Assembly: GCA_947474635.1 (NCBI GenBank)
Contig: CANJJB010000011.1
Span: 1-40,648 of the forward strand
From: Parachlamydiales bacterium
GTDB taxonomy: Bacteria > Chlamydiota > Chlamydiia > Chlamydiales > Rhabdochlamydiaceae
Length of the DNA stretch: 40,648 nucleotides
Direction of reading: 5' to 3'
Within the stretch, counting starts at the first letter, position 1. Every line of letters begins with the position of its first letter. The position numbers and the translations under genes are program-made. This document shows positions 1 to 7,854 of the stretch, in pieces. The notes under the pieces were generated by a model. That model ran no database searches. It worked only from the letters and a program-made list of their open reading frames with translations, and was not told where the DNA came from.

Positions 1-559
1 CGGGGCCTACGCAAAAGGTAATGGGATTAGATAAGGGAGCTGTGAGTAGGGGCGCATCGGGTGAGGTGTCGCCGAAGAGGAGCGTGCCGGGTAGCGCTTG
101 CCATTTTTTGAGGGGGGCCTTAAGAAGGAGCTTGGGAAGCCAGAGCCTTCCACATTGCTTTAATGAGGAGATGATGATGTTATTAAGCCGTATGTTTTGT
201 TGAGTAGAGAGGTCTTTTTTTTCACTGTTGTCTCCTGGAAAGAGCCAGAACTCTGAGACGTTTAACTCACACCCTTTTTCTATGATCCACTCAAGGAGTG
301 AAAACTTGGGAAGGGCTTGGGCAAGGATGAGGGTAGGCGAAGGAGGCGCTTCTTGGTGATAGTTTGTGATTTTGATGAGGCCCTGGGTTTTGTCTAAAGA
401 TTGGAGGGTGCCAGTTGCAAGTTCTCCATGACCGTTGACGAGCTCTAGTGTGTCTTGAGGGCGCAGGCGCATGACTAAGAGGTGATGGAGTTCTTCTCCG
501 GAGATGATCACGGTGTCATGGTGCAAAGAGGAAGGGGTGAAAAAGCGTTTAGCGGGCAT
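1..559 (-). CDS. rsmE: 16S rRNA m3U1498 methyltransferase RsmE (3' end cut by window edge)
   Basis: RsmE is a SPOUT-class methyltransferase that methylates U1498 of 16S rRNA using S-adenosylmethionine. The minus frame opens with MPAKRFFTPSS and reads through about 186 codons to base 1 without a stop. Family landmarks are visible: an N-terminal PUA-like part containing GEELHHLLVMRLRPQD, then LPKFSLLEWIIEKGCELNV, then QQNIRLNNIIISSLKQCGR, and finally TFCVGP, which begins the SAM-binding trefoil-knot loop (normally followed by EGG). The C-terminal roughly 40 residues lie outside the window. The start is the ATG whose codon sits 12 bases inside the end of the upstream acyltransferase gene, so it is the last visible gene of the cdaA operon and is probably translationally coupled. 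Confidence 0.9.
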   Translation of the reverse strand, partial: MPAKRFFTPSSLHHDTVIISGEELHHLLVMRLRPQDTLELVNGHGELATGTLQSLDKTQGLIKITNYHQEAPPSPTLILAQALPKFSLLEWIIEKGCELNVSEFWLFPGDNSEKKDLSTQQNIRLNNIIISSLKQCGRLWLPKLLLKAPLKKWQALPGTLLFGDTSPDAPLLTAPLSNPITFCVGP

Positions 560-1742
560 GTGACTCCAATTGAATGATATCTTGGGCAGATGTGGGCGTT
601 TCTACATGGAAGGCACTTAAAGCTAGGAAGTGTTTTTTGATGAGGGGATTGTGGGTGAAGTCGTAGATGAGTTTAAAGGAGTAGTCGGTGATTAAGATGT
701 CACTTAAGGTTTTATATAGTTTGTATTCGATGCCCTCAGGTAGGTAAGAGATGTTGGAGCCGTCGGGGATAAAGGCGGTTAAAAATTCGAGGGGATAGAT
801 CTTCTTAAAAGAAACAAGGGTTTCTTCAGCAAGGGTGATACAAGGAAAAATAAGAGCGATGCATTCTTGTCTTAAGCGTTTAGGTAGCGTGCTTGGCAGG
901 CTTTGTTTCCATCTATTATGAATCCATAGCCACTGGCTCGGATTTGCTTCGATGGTCTTTTCAAAAATAGAGAGCACTTCTTCCATGAGAGATTCTACGG
1001 TGCTAGCCTCATGAGGCCATATGGGATCGCTGTAGTGGATAAGATATTTGCCACCCTCTCTTTTGTTTGTAGCAACAAGTATGGGCCGTCCGGTTCTTAG
1101 AGAAAGAAGAGCGGGAAGGGGAGATGTCCACGCTTTTCTGCCAAGAAATAGAGAGCTGTAATTCGAGTTAGGCATGCCCTGATCACCGACAATGCCAAAA
1201 AAGGTGGGAGCCCTAAGCGCTCTTAAGCCTTCTTTAAGAGCATTTTTAGGGGAGACAATTTTGCCTCCATATTTCTCACGGAGCTTTAGGATCCAATTGT
1301 AGAGAAAGGTGTTTTTAATGGGTCTTCCAATTGCAACGCCTGCCATGTGGGTTGTGCCTTCTAAAAAGAAAAGCTCCCAATTAGCTTGATGGCCGCAAAA
1401 GAAAATAACGCCTTGTCCAGATTTTAGCAATTCTTGGGCAACAGCGGGGTTTTCACAAGAGGCTATGAGAGAGATGTTTTTTTCATGGGCAAGTTTGGGG
1501 TACTCAAGAAAAGTGATCATGAGGCTTTGTAAAGAGCGTTTTGCAAGATCTTTGATTTGTGGAGGAGAGAGATGGAGAGAAGTTGCTAGGGCAAGGTTAG
1601 ATAAAGAGCGTTTGCGGTATCTAGGATAGAGATAATAAACTAAGAGTCCTAGCTTATTGCCAAGAGCATGTATCCACGTGTAGGGCATGTAAGCAAGAGG
1701 AAAAGTACATAGGCGAAATAGTAAGTAAGCTAGATAAGACAT
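549..1742 (-). CDS. lpxL: LpxL/HtrB-type lysophospholipid (lipid A) acyltransferase with long C-terminal extension
   Basis: Members of this family transfer a secondary acyl chain from acyl-ACP to lipid A precursors at the inner membrane. The 397-residue product has an N-terminal hydrophobic segment (about residues 5-40), the catalytic H-x4-E box HQANWE at 118-123, the downstream GDQGMP segment near 186-191, and the family end motif WLWIHNRWK at 271-279. Typical LpxL proteins stop soon after that motif at about 300 residues; here about 115 extra residues follow, with no recognised domain. The gene overlaps the glycosyltransferase upstream by 13 bases and rsmE downstream, so it belongs to the cdaA operon. 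In Chlamydiaceae an htrB gene also sits beside the cdaA/cdaR pair (recalled synteny). The exact lipid substrate is inferred from family only. Confidence 0.85.
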   Translation of the reverse strand: MSYLAYLLFRLCTFPLAYMPYTWIHALGNKLGLLVYYLYPRYRKRSLSNLALATSLHLSPPQIKDLAKRSLQSLMITFLEYPKLAHEKNISLIASCENPAVAQELLKSGQGVIFFCGHQANWELFFLEGTTHMAGVAIGRPIKNTFLYNWILKLREKYGGKIVSPKNALKEGLRALRAPTFFGIVGDQGMPNSNYSSLFLGRKAWTSPLPALLSLRTGRPILVATNKREGGKYLIHYSDPIWPHEASTVESLMEEVLSIFEKTIEANPSQWLWIHNRWKQSLPSTLPKRLRQECIALIFPCITLAEETLVSFKKIYPLEFLTAFIPDGSNISYLPEGIEYKLYKTLSDILITDYSFKLIYDFTHNPLIKKHFLALSAFHVETPTSAQDIIQLESHAR

Positions 1743-2821
1743 AGATCACAAAATTTACTGAGTTGCACTTCAAAATCAAGGTGTTTCACAGAGTCTCTGA
1801 TTTTTTGAGAAGAAGCAAGGGTTTTTGGTTTGGAGAGCGCGTATTTTAAAGCTTTAGCAAAAGAGATATTTCCTTCTATGACAATGCCACTATCGGGGGT
1901 TAATACTTCTTTTCCGCCGTTTGTTGCAGATGAGACAACAAAGAGGCCCATTGCTAAGGCTTCAACTGTCACGTTTGCAAAGGGGTCGTAGAGAGAGGGT
2001 ATGACTAAGCAGTCGGCACGCTGATAAAAAGGGAGTGTATTATCTATCTTTCCCCAAAAAGAAACCTTAGAAGATAGGCCCAGTTTTTTAGCAAGCGCCT
2101 TATAACGGGCGCTATGTTTATCTTCTCCAACGACGGAGAGCTGGAAGTTTTTACAGGGGAGTTCTGAGAGGGTAACTAAGAGTTCTTTTAGCCCTTTACG
2201 CTCAAAATTATGTCCGATGAAAAGAAACTGATAGGGCCCCACTTCTTTTTTCTGCGGCCACTCTTGGAAGGCGGATTCCATTTCATGCCATTCAACACCG
2301 TTGTGGAGAAGGTGGATCTTAGAGGGGTCTGTAGAGTAATAGTGCAGTATTTGCTCTTTGACAAAGTTGGAATTTACGATGATGGCTCTAAGAGAGGGGC
2401 TCTCAAATGCTTCTTTTTCAATGCTGAGTAAGAGGCGGTGCAGGGGGTTGATGAAAAAAGAGCACCTTTTCCAAAACCCTTCTTGTTTTTTCCTTAAGTC
2501 TAAGTAAGCCGCATGTACGCCGCCCCCTGCTCTAATGTGGGTTTGAAATCTTGTTCTATCCATGCCTAGTACGATGTCATGGGGATTTTTATTTAAAAAT
2601 TCATGCGAAAACTGATCGAACTCTTCTATTTTTTTATAGTTGAGAGAGCTGGTTAATGGCTTAGATAGCACGCGGATATTTTTTTGGGGCAGAACGGGGC
2701 TTGCTGTTACAAGAGTGACGGAAAAGTTTTTCTCTTGGAATTTTTGAATGATGCGAGAGGTGTGTTTTTCAAGCCCGCCTGCTTTCACCATGTCCCGCTT
2801 TAATATTGCTATGGAGGGCAT
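1730..2821 (-). CDS. GT4-family glycosyltransferase
   Basis: This 363-residue protein has the two-Rossmann GT-B layout of family 4 glycosyltransferases. The N-terminal acceptor half contains KAGGLEKHTSRI (about 12-24), typical of the glycine-rich loop. The donor half begins with FLFIGHNFERKG (about 199-210), and the nucleotide-sugar pocket is marked by SLYDPFANVTVEALAMG (about 276-292), which carries the E-x7-E type signature. The pattern resembles LPS-core or WaaG-like enzymes, but the sugar and acceptor cannot be read from the sequence. The start has a good upstream AGGAAA; it begins 4 bases after cdaR ends and overlaps the acyltransferase by 13 bases. Placement next to a lipid A acyltransferase suggests a role in lipooligosaccharide or another envelope glycolipid. 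Confidence 0.85.
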   Translation of the reverse strand: MPSIAILKRDMVKAGGLEKHTSRIIQKFQEKNFSVTLVTASPVLPQKNIRVLSKPLTSSLNYKKIEEFDQFSHEFLNKNPHDIVLGMDRTRFQTHIRAGGGVHAAYLDLRKKQEGFWKRCSFFINPLHRLLLSIEKEAFESPSLRAIIVNSNFVKEQILHYYSTDPSKIHLLHNGVEWHEMESAFQEWPQKKEVGPYQFLFIGHNFERKGLKELLVTLSELPCKNFQLSVVGEDKHSARYKALAKKLGLSSKVSFWGKIDNTLPFYQRADCLVIPSLYDPFANVTVEALAMGLFVVSSATNGGKEVLTPDSGIVIEGNISFAKALKYALSKPKTLASSQKIRDSVKHLDFEVQLSKFCDLCLI

Positions 2822-2825
2822 AAGA

Positions 2826-4076
2826 TCACATTTCCTGGAATTGGAGAGAGTGATCTTTCATTTCAATGAGGAGATCAAATTTTTTGTTCGGAGAGGTATA
2901 CAATTGGAATTGATGCATGTATTTGCGGAAACGATTGCGGAGGTATTCTTCATGTGTTTTGGCAGCTACGGGGTCTGTGTTTTCTTTTTTAAATTCATCG
3001 GAGAGATCAGATAATCGAAAGAGATAGCGCTCTTCTAACAAGCTAGGATTAATAAATTGAACACTCCAATCAAGGGGATGTTTTTCGTTTTTTGAATTTA
3101 AAGTAACAGAGATTTCAATCATGTCTTGTACAACCTCAAGAAAGAGTTTGCTGACCCCTTTTACGTAGAGGGGTGTATGGATATAGTGAATGCCACGGAT
3201 TTTTTCAATAAATTTTCCTGCGCAGGTACCATAGGCTTCAGGGTTGAAAGTGAGCCTATGTTCAGGAGGATAGAAAACTGATATGGGAATAGCGCGCGTA
3301 ATCGGGTGAAGATCTTCTCTTATAAAATCGATTCTGAGATCACTTGCTCTCGGATCATTGATTTCAATGGGTTGATCTGAAAGAGTCGGTAGGGATACTT
3401 TTTTCCAATCATTGGGGACAAAAAAGCTCACCTCATCATGCGTTCCTATTGTTGATGTTGCTGGGAGGTTATCAAGTTCATGCTTTGGAATAAGACTGAG
3501 ATTAAAAGTAAGTGTTACGCCTTTTTCTTTGAGTTCTTTGATAAGGGGTTCGGGGCCTGATGTGGTAAGAGAAAGAGTGTAGGGCCACACATCAATAAAT
3601 TCATAGTTTTTAGGCGCTTCTCCTACAGGAAGAGAGAGTCTAACGAGGATTTTTTCAGTGACCATGCGGACAAACTGAACGGATAAGTGGTAGGGCATAA
3701 TACGTGTAATTGACTTAGATAAATCAACATCGGGATTAAGAGAGAAGAGGTTTTTTTTAGAAATCATGATCGCAGATTCAGCTGTTTTATCTTTTCCATC
3801 GACTACGACTTCAATATCATTAGAAGAAATGTTTTCTAAGAAGAGCTTTTTCCCATGCAAGGTCAGCGAGATCCGTTTATTTAAAATTCCGTTAGGAAGA
3901 AGGCCTTCGACTGTAGACCCAGGCGAAATATTGATCACGCGTACAGCTACGTTTTCAAGAATTTTGGAAGTGCTTTGAGAATGATTTACAGCCAGCCAAA
4001 TGATAACGGCAAGTAAAATAGCAACACACTTGTGATACCATTCTTTTACAAACAGGTGCTTAAGAAAAGTTTTCAT
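2826..4076 (-). CDS. cdaR: YbbR-domain protein CdaR, partner of the c-di-AMP synthase
   Basis: CdaR is a membrane-anchored protein with YbbR repeats that modulates the diadenylate cyclase CdaA. The product starts MKTFLKHLFVKEW and has one N-terminal transmembrane helix (CVAILLAVIIWLAV, about residues 18-31). A long beta-rich extracytoplasmic part of YbbR-like repeats follows, for example VINISPGSTVEGLLP near 48-62 and a second repeat around LVRLSLPVGEAPKNYEF. Length is 416 residues. The start chosen is the ATG that overlaps the cdaA stop as ATGA (bases 4073-4076); a TTG 18 bases upstream would also be in frame but lies inside cdaA and lacks a ribosome site. The last residues come within 4 bases of the glycosyltransferase start. 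Confidence 0.85.
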   Translation of the reverse strand: MKTFLKHLFVKEWYHKCVAILLAVIIWLAVNHSQSTSKILENVAVRVINISPGSTVEGLLPNGILNKRISLTLHGKKLFLENISSNDIEVVVDGKDKTAESAIMISKKNLFSLNPDVDLSKSITRIMPYHLSVQFVRMVTEKILVRLSLPVGEAPKNYEFIDVWPYTLSLTTSGPEPLIKELKEKGVTLTFNLSLIPKHELDNLPATSTIGTHDEVSFFVPNDWKKVSLPTLSDQPIEINDPRASDLRIDFIREDLHPITRAIPISVFYPPEHRLTFNPEAYGTCAGKFIEKIRGIHYIHTPLYVKGVSKLFLEVVQDMIEISVTLNSKNEKHPLDWSVQFINPSLLEERYLFRLSDLSDEFKKENTDPVAAKTHEEYLRNRFRKYMHQFQLYTSPNKKFDLLIEMKDHSLQFQEM

Positions 4077-4864
4077 GCCTTTACCCACTCCCAAAAATTG
4101 AACTTCTTTTTAGGAATAATCTCTTCATGGGGAAGAAAGACAGTGCGAAACAAGGCCTGAAATTTACTTACTGTCAGTTTGGGAGATATAGTTCCTAAAT
4201 AGCTTACCGCAATTGTTCCGTGCTGCTCAGAAATAACAATTACAAAAGCGTCTGTGATTTGACTAAATCCTAAGGCTGCAAGGTGTCTTGTTCCCATATC
4301 TTTGGATAGATGGGGAGAGCTTTCGGCAAGAGGGAGTATGACTGTAGCTGCAAGAATTGTTTTATTTCTAATCAAAACAGCCCCGTCATGGAGAGGCGTT
4401 GCATAAGCAAAAATAGTTTCAAGAAGTTCGGGAGAAAAATCTGCGTTGAGCAAAACACCTTTTTTTGCAAATTCATCGAGGTTGTGCTTATGTTCAAGCA
4501 CAATGAGGGCGCCTCTTCTTTTATCTGCTAGGCGAAAGACTGCAGAGGTTAATTGATCAAGAAATTTATCAGTTGCTATCTTGTACTGATTCCCTTTGAA
4601 GCTGAGTTTTGCAAGAGCAACACGGAGTTCCGGCTGAAAGACCACAATCAAAGCAATAGCTGCAACATTCGCAACATGTTTCATGATGGTATAGAGAACC
4701 GGCAAGTTGAGATAAGAAGTTATCCCAAATACAGCTAAAAAAGCTAGAGCTCCGATCATGCGGTCCATCGAGCGCGTTTTCCAAAAAAACGAGAGTAGCA
4801 AGTATAGAATGAATCCAATTACAAGAATCTCAAAAAAAGGAACAAAAGAATCAAAAAAGCGCAT
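4073..4864 (-). CDS. cdaA: Diadenylate cyclase CdaA/DacA (c-di-AMP synthase)
   Basis: CdaA joins two ATP molecules into cyclic di-AMP at the membrane. The 263-residue protein has three N-terminal transmembrane helices (about 10-27, 36-54, 60-77) followed by the DAC (DisA_N) domain. Catalytic landmarks are PLHDGAVLI (DGA at 160-162) and GTRHLAALG (191-199). In most DAC domains the second motif is T-R-H-R; here the last position is leucine, so the usual second arginine is missing. The C-terminal FNFWEWVKA ends in the cdaR start. It is the first gene of a five-gene operon and has a good promoter just upstream. In chlamydiae c-di-AMP is known to be made during late development and to be sensed by host STING. 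Confidence 0.93.
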   Translation of the reverse strand: MRFFDSFVPFFEILVIGFILYLLLSFFWKTRSMDRMIGALAFLAVFGITSYLNLPVLYTIMKHVANVAAIALIVVFQPELRVALAKLSFKGNQYKIATDKFLDQLTSAVFRLADKRRGALIVLEHKHNLDEFAKKGVLLNADFSPELLETIFAYATPLHDGAVLIRNKTILAATVILPLAESSPHLSKDMGTRHLAALGFSQITDAFVIVISEQHGTIAVSYLGTISPKLTVSKFQALFRTVFLPHEEIIPKKKFNFWEWVKA

Positions 4865-4892
4865 GTGTGTTTAAATTTACAAGTTGCACAAT

Positions 4893-4921
4893 ATCATACA
4901 TATTTTCTAACTTGTTTTCAA
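4893..4921 (-). promoter_or_regulatory. Sigma-70-like promoter of the cdaA operon
   Basis: On the minus strand, TTGAAA (4921-4916) and TATGAT (4898-4893) are separated by exactly 17 bases, each matching five of six consensus positions. The start point would fall near 4886, giving a leader of about 20 bases before the cdaA ATG. The leader has no obvious Shine-Dalgarno sequence. Confidence 0.6.
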
Positions 4922-4998
4922 TCAAACTTTTCATGTTGAAAGGTTCACTAAAAAATATCTCTCGTGCTAACCTGTATTTTTTAAGGATTAGGTAAGAT

Positions 4999-5574
4999 AT
5001 GTTCGGAATTTTTCTAGATACAGAAACAAATGGGCTCAATGCTTTTAAGCACCACGCTTTAGAGATTGCTTTCAAGATTTTAGATATCTTAACAGGTGAA
5101 GTGGTAGCATCTTATGAAACTATTATTCAAGTCGATAAAAAAGCTTGGGAGTTAAGTGATCCCACGAGTTTGCAAATCAACGGATTTACCTATGAAAAAA
5201 CAGCTCAGGGAAAACCATCTTTCCAAGTAGCGCAAGAGATAGAGCTGCTATTTAAAAAGCACAACATCCAAAGAGGCTCTTCTGTTTTTATCTGCCAAAA
5301 CCCTTCGTTTGACCGGAGCTTTTTTGCTCAGCTCATTAGCCCTGAGCTGCAAGAGTCTCTCAACTGGCCCTACCATTGGCTCGATTTAGCCTCGATGTAT
5401 TGGGTGGATAGCTTGCGCAAGGGCAGGGAAAATCCTGCTTATTACCCCTGGGTAACAGGGATTTCAAAAAATAAGATTGCATCTACCTACCATCTACCAG
5501 AGGAAAAAACGCCCCACAGGGCCATGAATGGGGTTGATCACCTCATTTTATGCTACCAGGCAGTTGTTAAGTAA
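4999..5574 (+). CDS. DEDD-family 3'-5' exonuclease (DnaQ/oligoribonuclease-like)
   Basis: The 191-residue protein begins MFGIFLDTETNGLNAF, with the ExoI motif DTE at residues 7-9. Motif II is seen around FICQNPSFDRSFF, and a C-terminal HRAMNGVDHL supplies the ExoIII histidine and aspartate. In classical DEDDh enzymes the last histidine and aspartate are five apart; here they are seven apart (H173, D180), a small departure. The family covers the proofreading subunit of DNA polymerase III and RNA-trimming exonucleases; chlamydiae carry more than one DnaQ-like protein, and this one lacks further domains, so a free-standing exonuclease is the safest reading. AAGGA lies about 13 bases before the ATG. 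It is divergent from cdaA and 46 bases upstream of nusB. Confidence 0.75.
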   Translation: MFGIFLDTETNGLNAFKHHALEIAFKILDILTGEVVASYETIIQVDKKAWELSDPTSLQINGFTYEKTAQGKPSFQVAQEIELLFKKHNIQRGSSVFICQNPSFDRSFFAQLISPELQESLNWPYHWLDLASMYWVDSLRKGRENPAYYPWVTGISKNKIASTYHLPEEKTPHRAMNGVDHLILCYQAVVK

Positions 5575-5620
5575 ATTCTTTACCTGTTAAGAAACGCCCC
5601 CATCTGATACAATTTCTTTC

Positions 5621-6046
5621 ATGACAATCTCACAACAAAAACTCAGAGAAGTTGTTTTTCACCTTCTCTATAGCTATGATTTTGCGCAGAACGAAGCTGA
5701 GGAGATGATCCCTTTTTTAATGGCGTATCACGCTATTCCCAAAAAGGCTCTTTACATAGCAGAAGATAAAAAAGCAGCCATTGTTGCAAAACTCCCTGAA
5801 ATAGATGCGCTGATTTCCGAGACATCTCTTGCCTACGAGTTTTCACGCATTTCCTGCATTGAAAAGAACATTTTAAGACTTGGTACTTTTGAGATCTACT
5901 TTGCAGAGGATATCCCTGATAAAGTGGCTATATCAGAGGCCATACGCCTTGCGCGTAAGTTTTCAACGCATGAAGGCGCAACCTTTGTAAATGCAATATT
6001 AGATGTTCTCTACAAGAAAAAATCCCCAGAACTAGTTGTTTCTTAA
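5621..6046 (+). CDS. nusB: Transcription antitermination factor NusB
   Basis: NusB pairs with ribosomal protein S10 and binds boxA RNA to prevent early termination of rRNA transcription. The 141-residue product is the usual size and has the all-helical NusB fold. It opens with QQKLREVVFHLLYSYDF (5-21), corresponding to the family's R-x-x-A-hydrophobic-Q-x-LY opening. The C-terminal half holds EKNILRLGTFEI, then VAISEAIRLARKF and ATFVNAILDVLYKK, the family's most conserved stretch. It is 26 bases upstream of murB on the same strand; nusB and murB are also neighbours in Chlamydiaceae (recalled synteny). The start ATG follows a pyrimidine-rich tract with no strong Shine-Dalgarno. Confidence 0.93.
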   Translation: MTISQQKLREVVFHLLYSYDFAQNEAEEMIPFLMAYHAIPKKALYIAEDKKAAIVAKLPEIDALISETSLAYEFSRISCIEKNILRLGTFEIYFAEDIPDKVAISEAIRLARKFSTHEGATFVNAILDVLYKKKSPELVVS

Positions 6047-6072
6047 AGCATAGTATATTACTCTTCAGTTCT

Positions 6073-6939
6073 ATGCACTTTGAAGAAGGAAAAAAATTAA
6101 GCGAGCTCACAACCTTTGGCCTGGGCGGTCCTGCCAAGTTTTTTATTGCCGTGAGTACTATAGAGCATCTTCAAGAAGTGATTCGCTACGCAACTCAAAA
6201 TAATATTCCCTTTTTTCCTCTTGGTAAAGGCTCGAACGTTTTATTCGATGATAGAGGCTTTCATGGCATTGTCATTCTCAATAAAATTTCTTTCTGCGAA
6301 GAAAATGCAGGGGAGTTTTATGTGGGAGCAGGCTACAGCTTTTCTCTATTAGGTACGCAGACAGCGCGTAAAGGCTGGGCAGGACTTGAGTTTGCCTCCG
6401 GCATACCCGGTTCTGTTGGTGGCGCTATCTACATGAATGCAGGGGCAAATGGAGGAGAGGCTTTTCAAACTTTAAAAGAAGTCACTTTTGTAAATGAAGA
6501 GGGCGCTCTAGAAACCCTTACTAAAGACAAGCTTTCCTGGGGCTACCGCTTTTCCTCTTTTCACCACAAAAAAGGTGTGATTGTCTCAGCAAAATTTCAG
6601 CTAACACCTTGCAAAGAAGCAAGGGGCAAGCAACTGAACATCATCGACTATCGCACAAAAACGCAGCCCTACGGTGAGATGTCAGCAGGATGTATTTTCA
6701 GAAACCCTCCACAAAATTCTGCAGGTAGACTCATTGAAGAAAGTGGCCTGAAAGCTTGTGAAAAGGGAGGAGCAAAAGTTTCACCCTTACATGCTAACTT
6801 CATTGTCAATACAGGCGCTGCAACCACGCAAGATGTGATAGCACTTGCCTCCCACATTCAAAACACCGTCAAAGAAAAAACCGGCATCAAGCTCGAAATG
6901 GAAGTAAAAGTCATTCCTTATCAAACGGAGATCTCTTGA
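6073..6939 (+). CDS. murB: UDP-N-acetylenolpyruvoylglucosamine reductase MurB
   Basis: MurB is the FAD enzyme that reduces UDP-GlcNAc-enolpyruvate to UDP-MurNAc in peptidoglycan precursor synthesis. The 288-residue length fits the type II (compact) class. The FAD-binding half contains TTFGLGGPAKFF (13-24), LGKGSNVLF (50-58) and ASGIPGSVGGAIYMNAGANG (108-127). Catalytic residues are visible: the arginine in GYRFSSF (157-163), SAGCIFRNP (204-212), where cysteine stands at the proton-donor position that is serine in E. coli, and a glutamate near the end (LEMEVKVI). Its last bases overlap the next gene as TTGA, so the two are likely coupled. Confidence 0.96.
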   Translation: MHFEEGKKLSELTTFGLGGPAKFFIAVSTIEHLQEVIRYATQNNIPFFPLGKGSNVLFDDRGFHGIVILNKISFCEENAGEFYVGAGYSFSLLGTQTARKGWAGLEFASGIPGSVGGAIYMNAGANGGEAFQTLKEVTFVNEEGALETLTKDKLSWGYRFSSFHHKKGVIVSAKFQLTPCKEARGKQLNIIDYRTKTQPYGEMSAGCIFRNPPQNSAGRLIEESGLKACEKGGAKVSPLHANFIVNTGAATTQDVIALASHIQNTVKEKTGIKLEMEVKVIPYQTEIS

Positions 6940-7751
6940 AAGCAGATCTCCATTGCCATTCAACAGCCTCTGATGGAACTCTTTCTCCTAGAGAGCTCAT
7001 CCTGCTTGCCAAAGCCCAAAACCTCTTTGGCCTTTCTATCACTGATCACGATACTATAGATGCCTATGCAACTGCTGTTTCTGTAGCGCAAGAGCAGGGG
7101 ATACGTCTAGGGTCAGGGATTGAGTTTTCTTGTGAGCACTTAGGACATTCGATCCATATTTTAGGCTACGACTACCTTCTGACTGATCCTGGTATTCAAG
7201 ATCTTTGCAAAAGACATCAAGTGCGCCGCATGGATAGAAACCGCGCCATATTAGAGCAGCTAGCAAAAAGAGGTTTTGTCATTGATGAGAAGCATCTTTT
7301 TGGACTTGCAGATACAAAAACAATTGGAAGGCCCCACATTGCTCAAGAGATGCTAAGCCGTGGTTATGTCTCTTCTATTCAAGAAGCGTTTGTCAAATAT
7401 CTTGCTGAAGGAAAATCGTGTTACGTTCCCGGTACGCCTTTTTCTATCATTGAAACAATCAACATCATTCATGCAGCTCAAGGCAAAGCCTTCATTGCGC
7501 ATCCCTATCTTTTGCCTCGCAAAATGCCGCTTGCCGAAATCCTAAAGCTTCCCTTTGATGGTATTGAATGTTTCTATGCGCGCTTTTCTAAAGAAGCAGC
7601 CCAACCTTGGCTCAAAATTGCCAAAGAAAAAAACTGGCTCATTTCTGGCGGCTCAGATTTTCATGGTTCTATCAAGCCTGAAACGACCCTAGGATCTTCC
7701 TACGTAGGGCAAGAAGAGTTCGATAAAATCTTCGAGCATCCCCTTAGCTAA
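6936..7751 (+). CDS. PHP-domain phosphoesterase (RNase AM / TrpH-like)
   Basis: The 271-residue protein has all the metal-binding blocks of the PHP family: DLHCHSTASDGTLSP (4-18), ITDHDT (35-40), a glutamate in GIEFS (61-65), HIL near 74, RPHIAQ near 132, AHPYL near 188 and GSDFHG near 247-252. Proteins of this type (E. coli YciV/TrpH) act as 5'-3' phosphoesterases that trim short RNA or mature the 5' end of 5S/23S rRNA, and degrade 3'-5' bisnucleotides. Which of these applies here is inferred. The start is a TTG that overlaps the murB stop as TTGA and is preceded by GGAGA; no ATG fits. It completes the nusB-murB cluster. Confidence 0.85.
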   Translation: MKADLHCHSTASDGTLSPRELILLAKAQNLFGLSITDHDTIDAYATAVSVAQEQGIRLGSGIEFSCEHLGHSIHILGYDYLLTDPGIQDLCKRHQVRRMDRNRAILEQLAKRGFVIDEKHLFGLADTKTIGRPHIAQEMLSRGYVSSIQEAFVKYLAEGKSCYVPGTPFSIIETINIIHAAQGKAFIAHPYLLPRKMPLAEILKLPFDGIECFYARFSKEAAQPWLKIAKEKNWLISGGSDFHGSIKPETTLGSSYVGQEEFDKIFEHPLS

Positions 7752-7854
7752 CTGCTAGCTGAGAAAAGATAATCAAAGACGCAATCAAGCCCACAAACCC
7801 CGCAATGATGATCCATTCGCGCTGATAGAGTGTAGGCTTTTTTTTAGTATTCAG
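7744..7854 (-). CDS. Possible 36-residue single-helix membrane peptide or frameshifted C-terminal tail
   Basis: On the minus strand a short open frame encodes KKKPTLYQREW followed by IIIAGFVGLIASLIIFSQLAVS and a stop that overlaps the end of the convergent PHP gene by 8 bases. The pattern of a basic, aromatic juxtamembrane part plus a clean hydrophobic helix looks selected rather than random. No ATG, GTG or TTG precedes the helix; only CTG (7854-7852) or ATA are available, and there is no Shine-Dalgarno. The frame lies +1 relative to the neighbouring 295-codon gene and begins just before that gene stops, so it could instead be a tail of that protein reached by a frameshift, or a remnant. Confidence 0.3.
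   Translation of the reverse strand: MNTKKKPTLYQREWIIIAGFVGLIASLIIFSQLAVS

Noticed and set aside
21-203. 60-codon plus-strand frame at the window start
   Set aside because: It is antisense to rsmE, whose protein motifs are clear on the minus strand.
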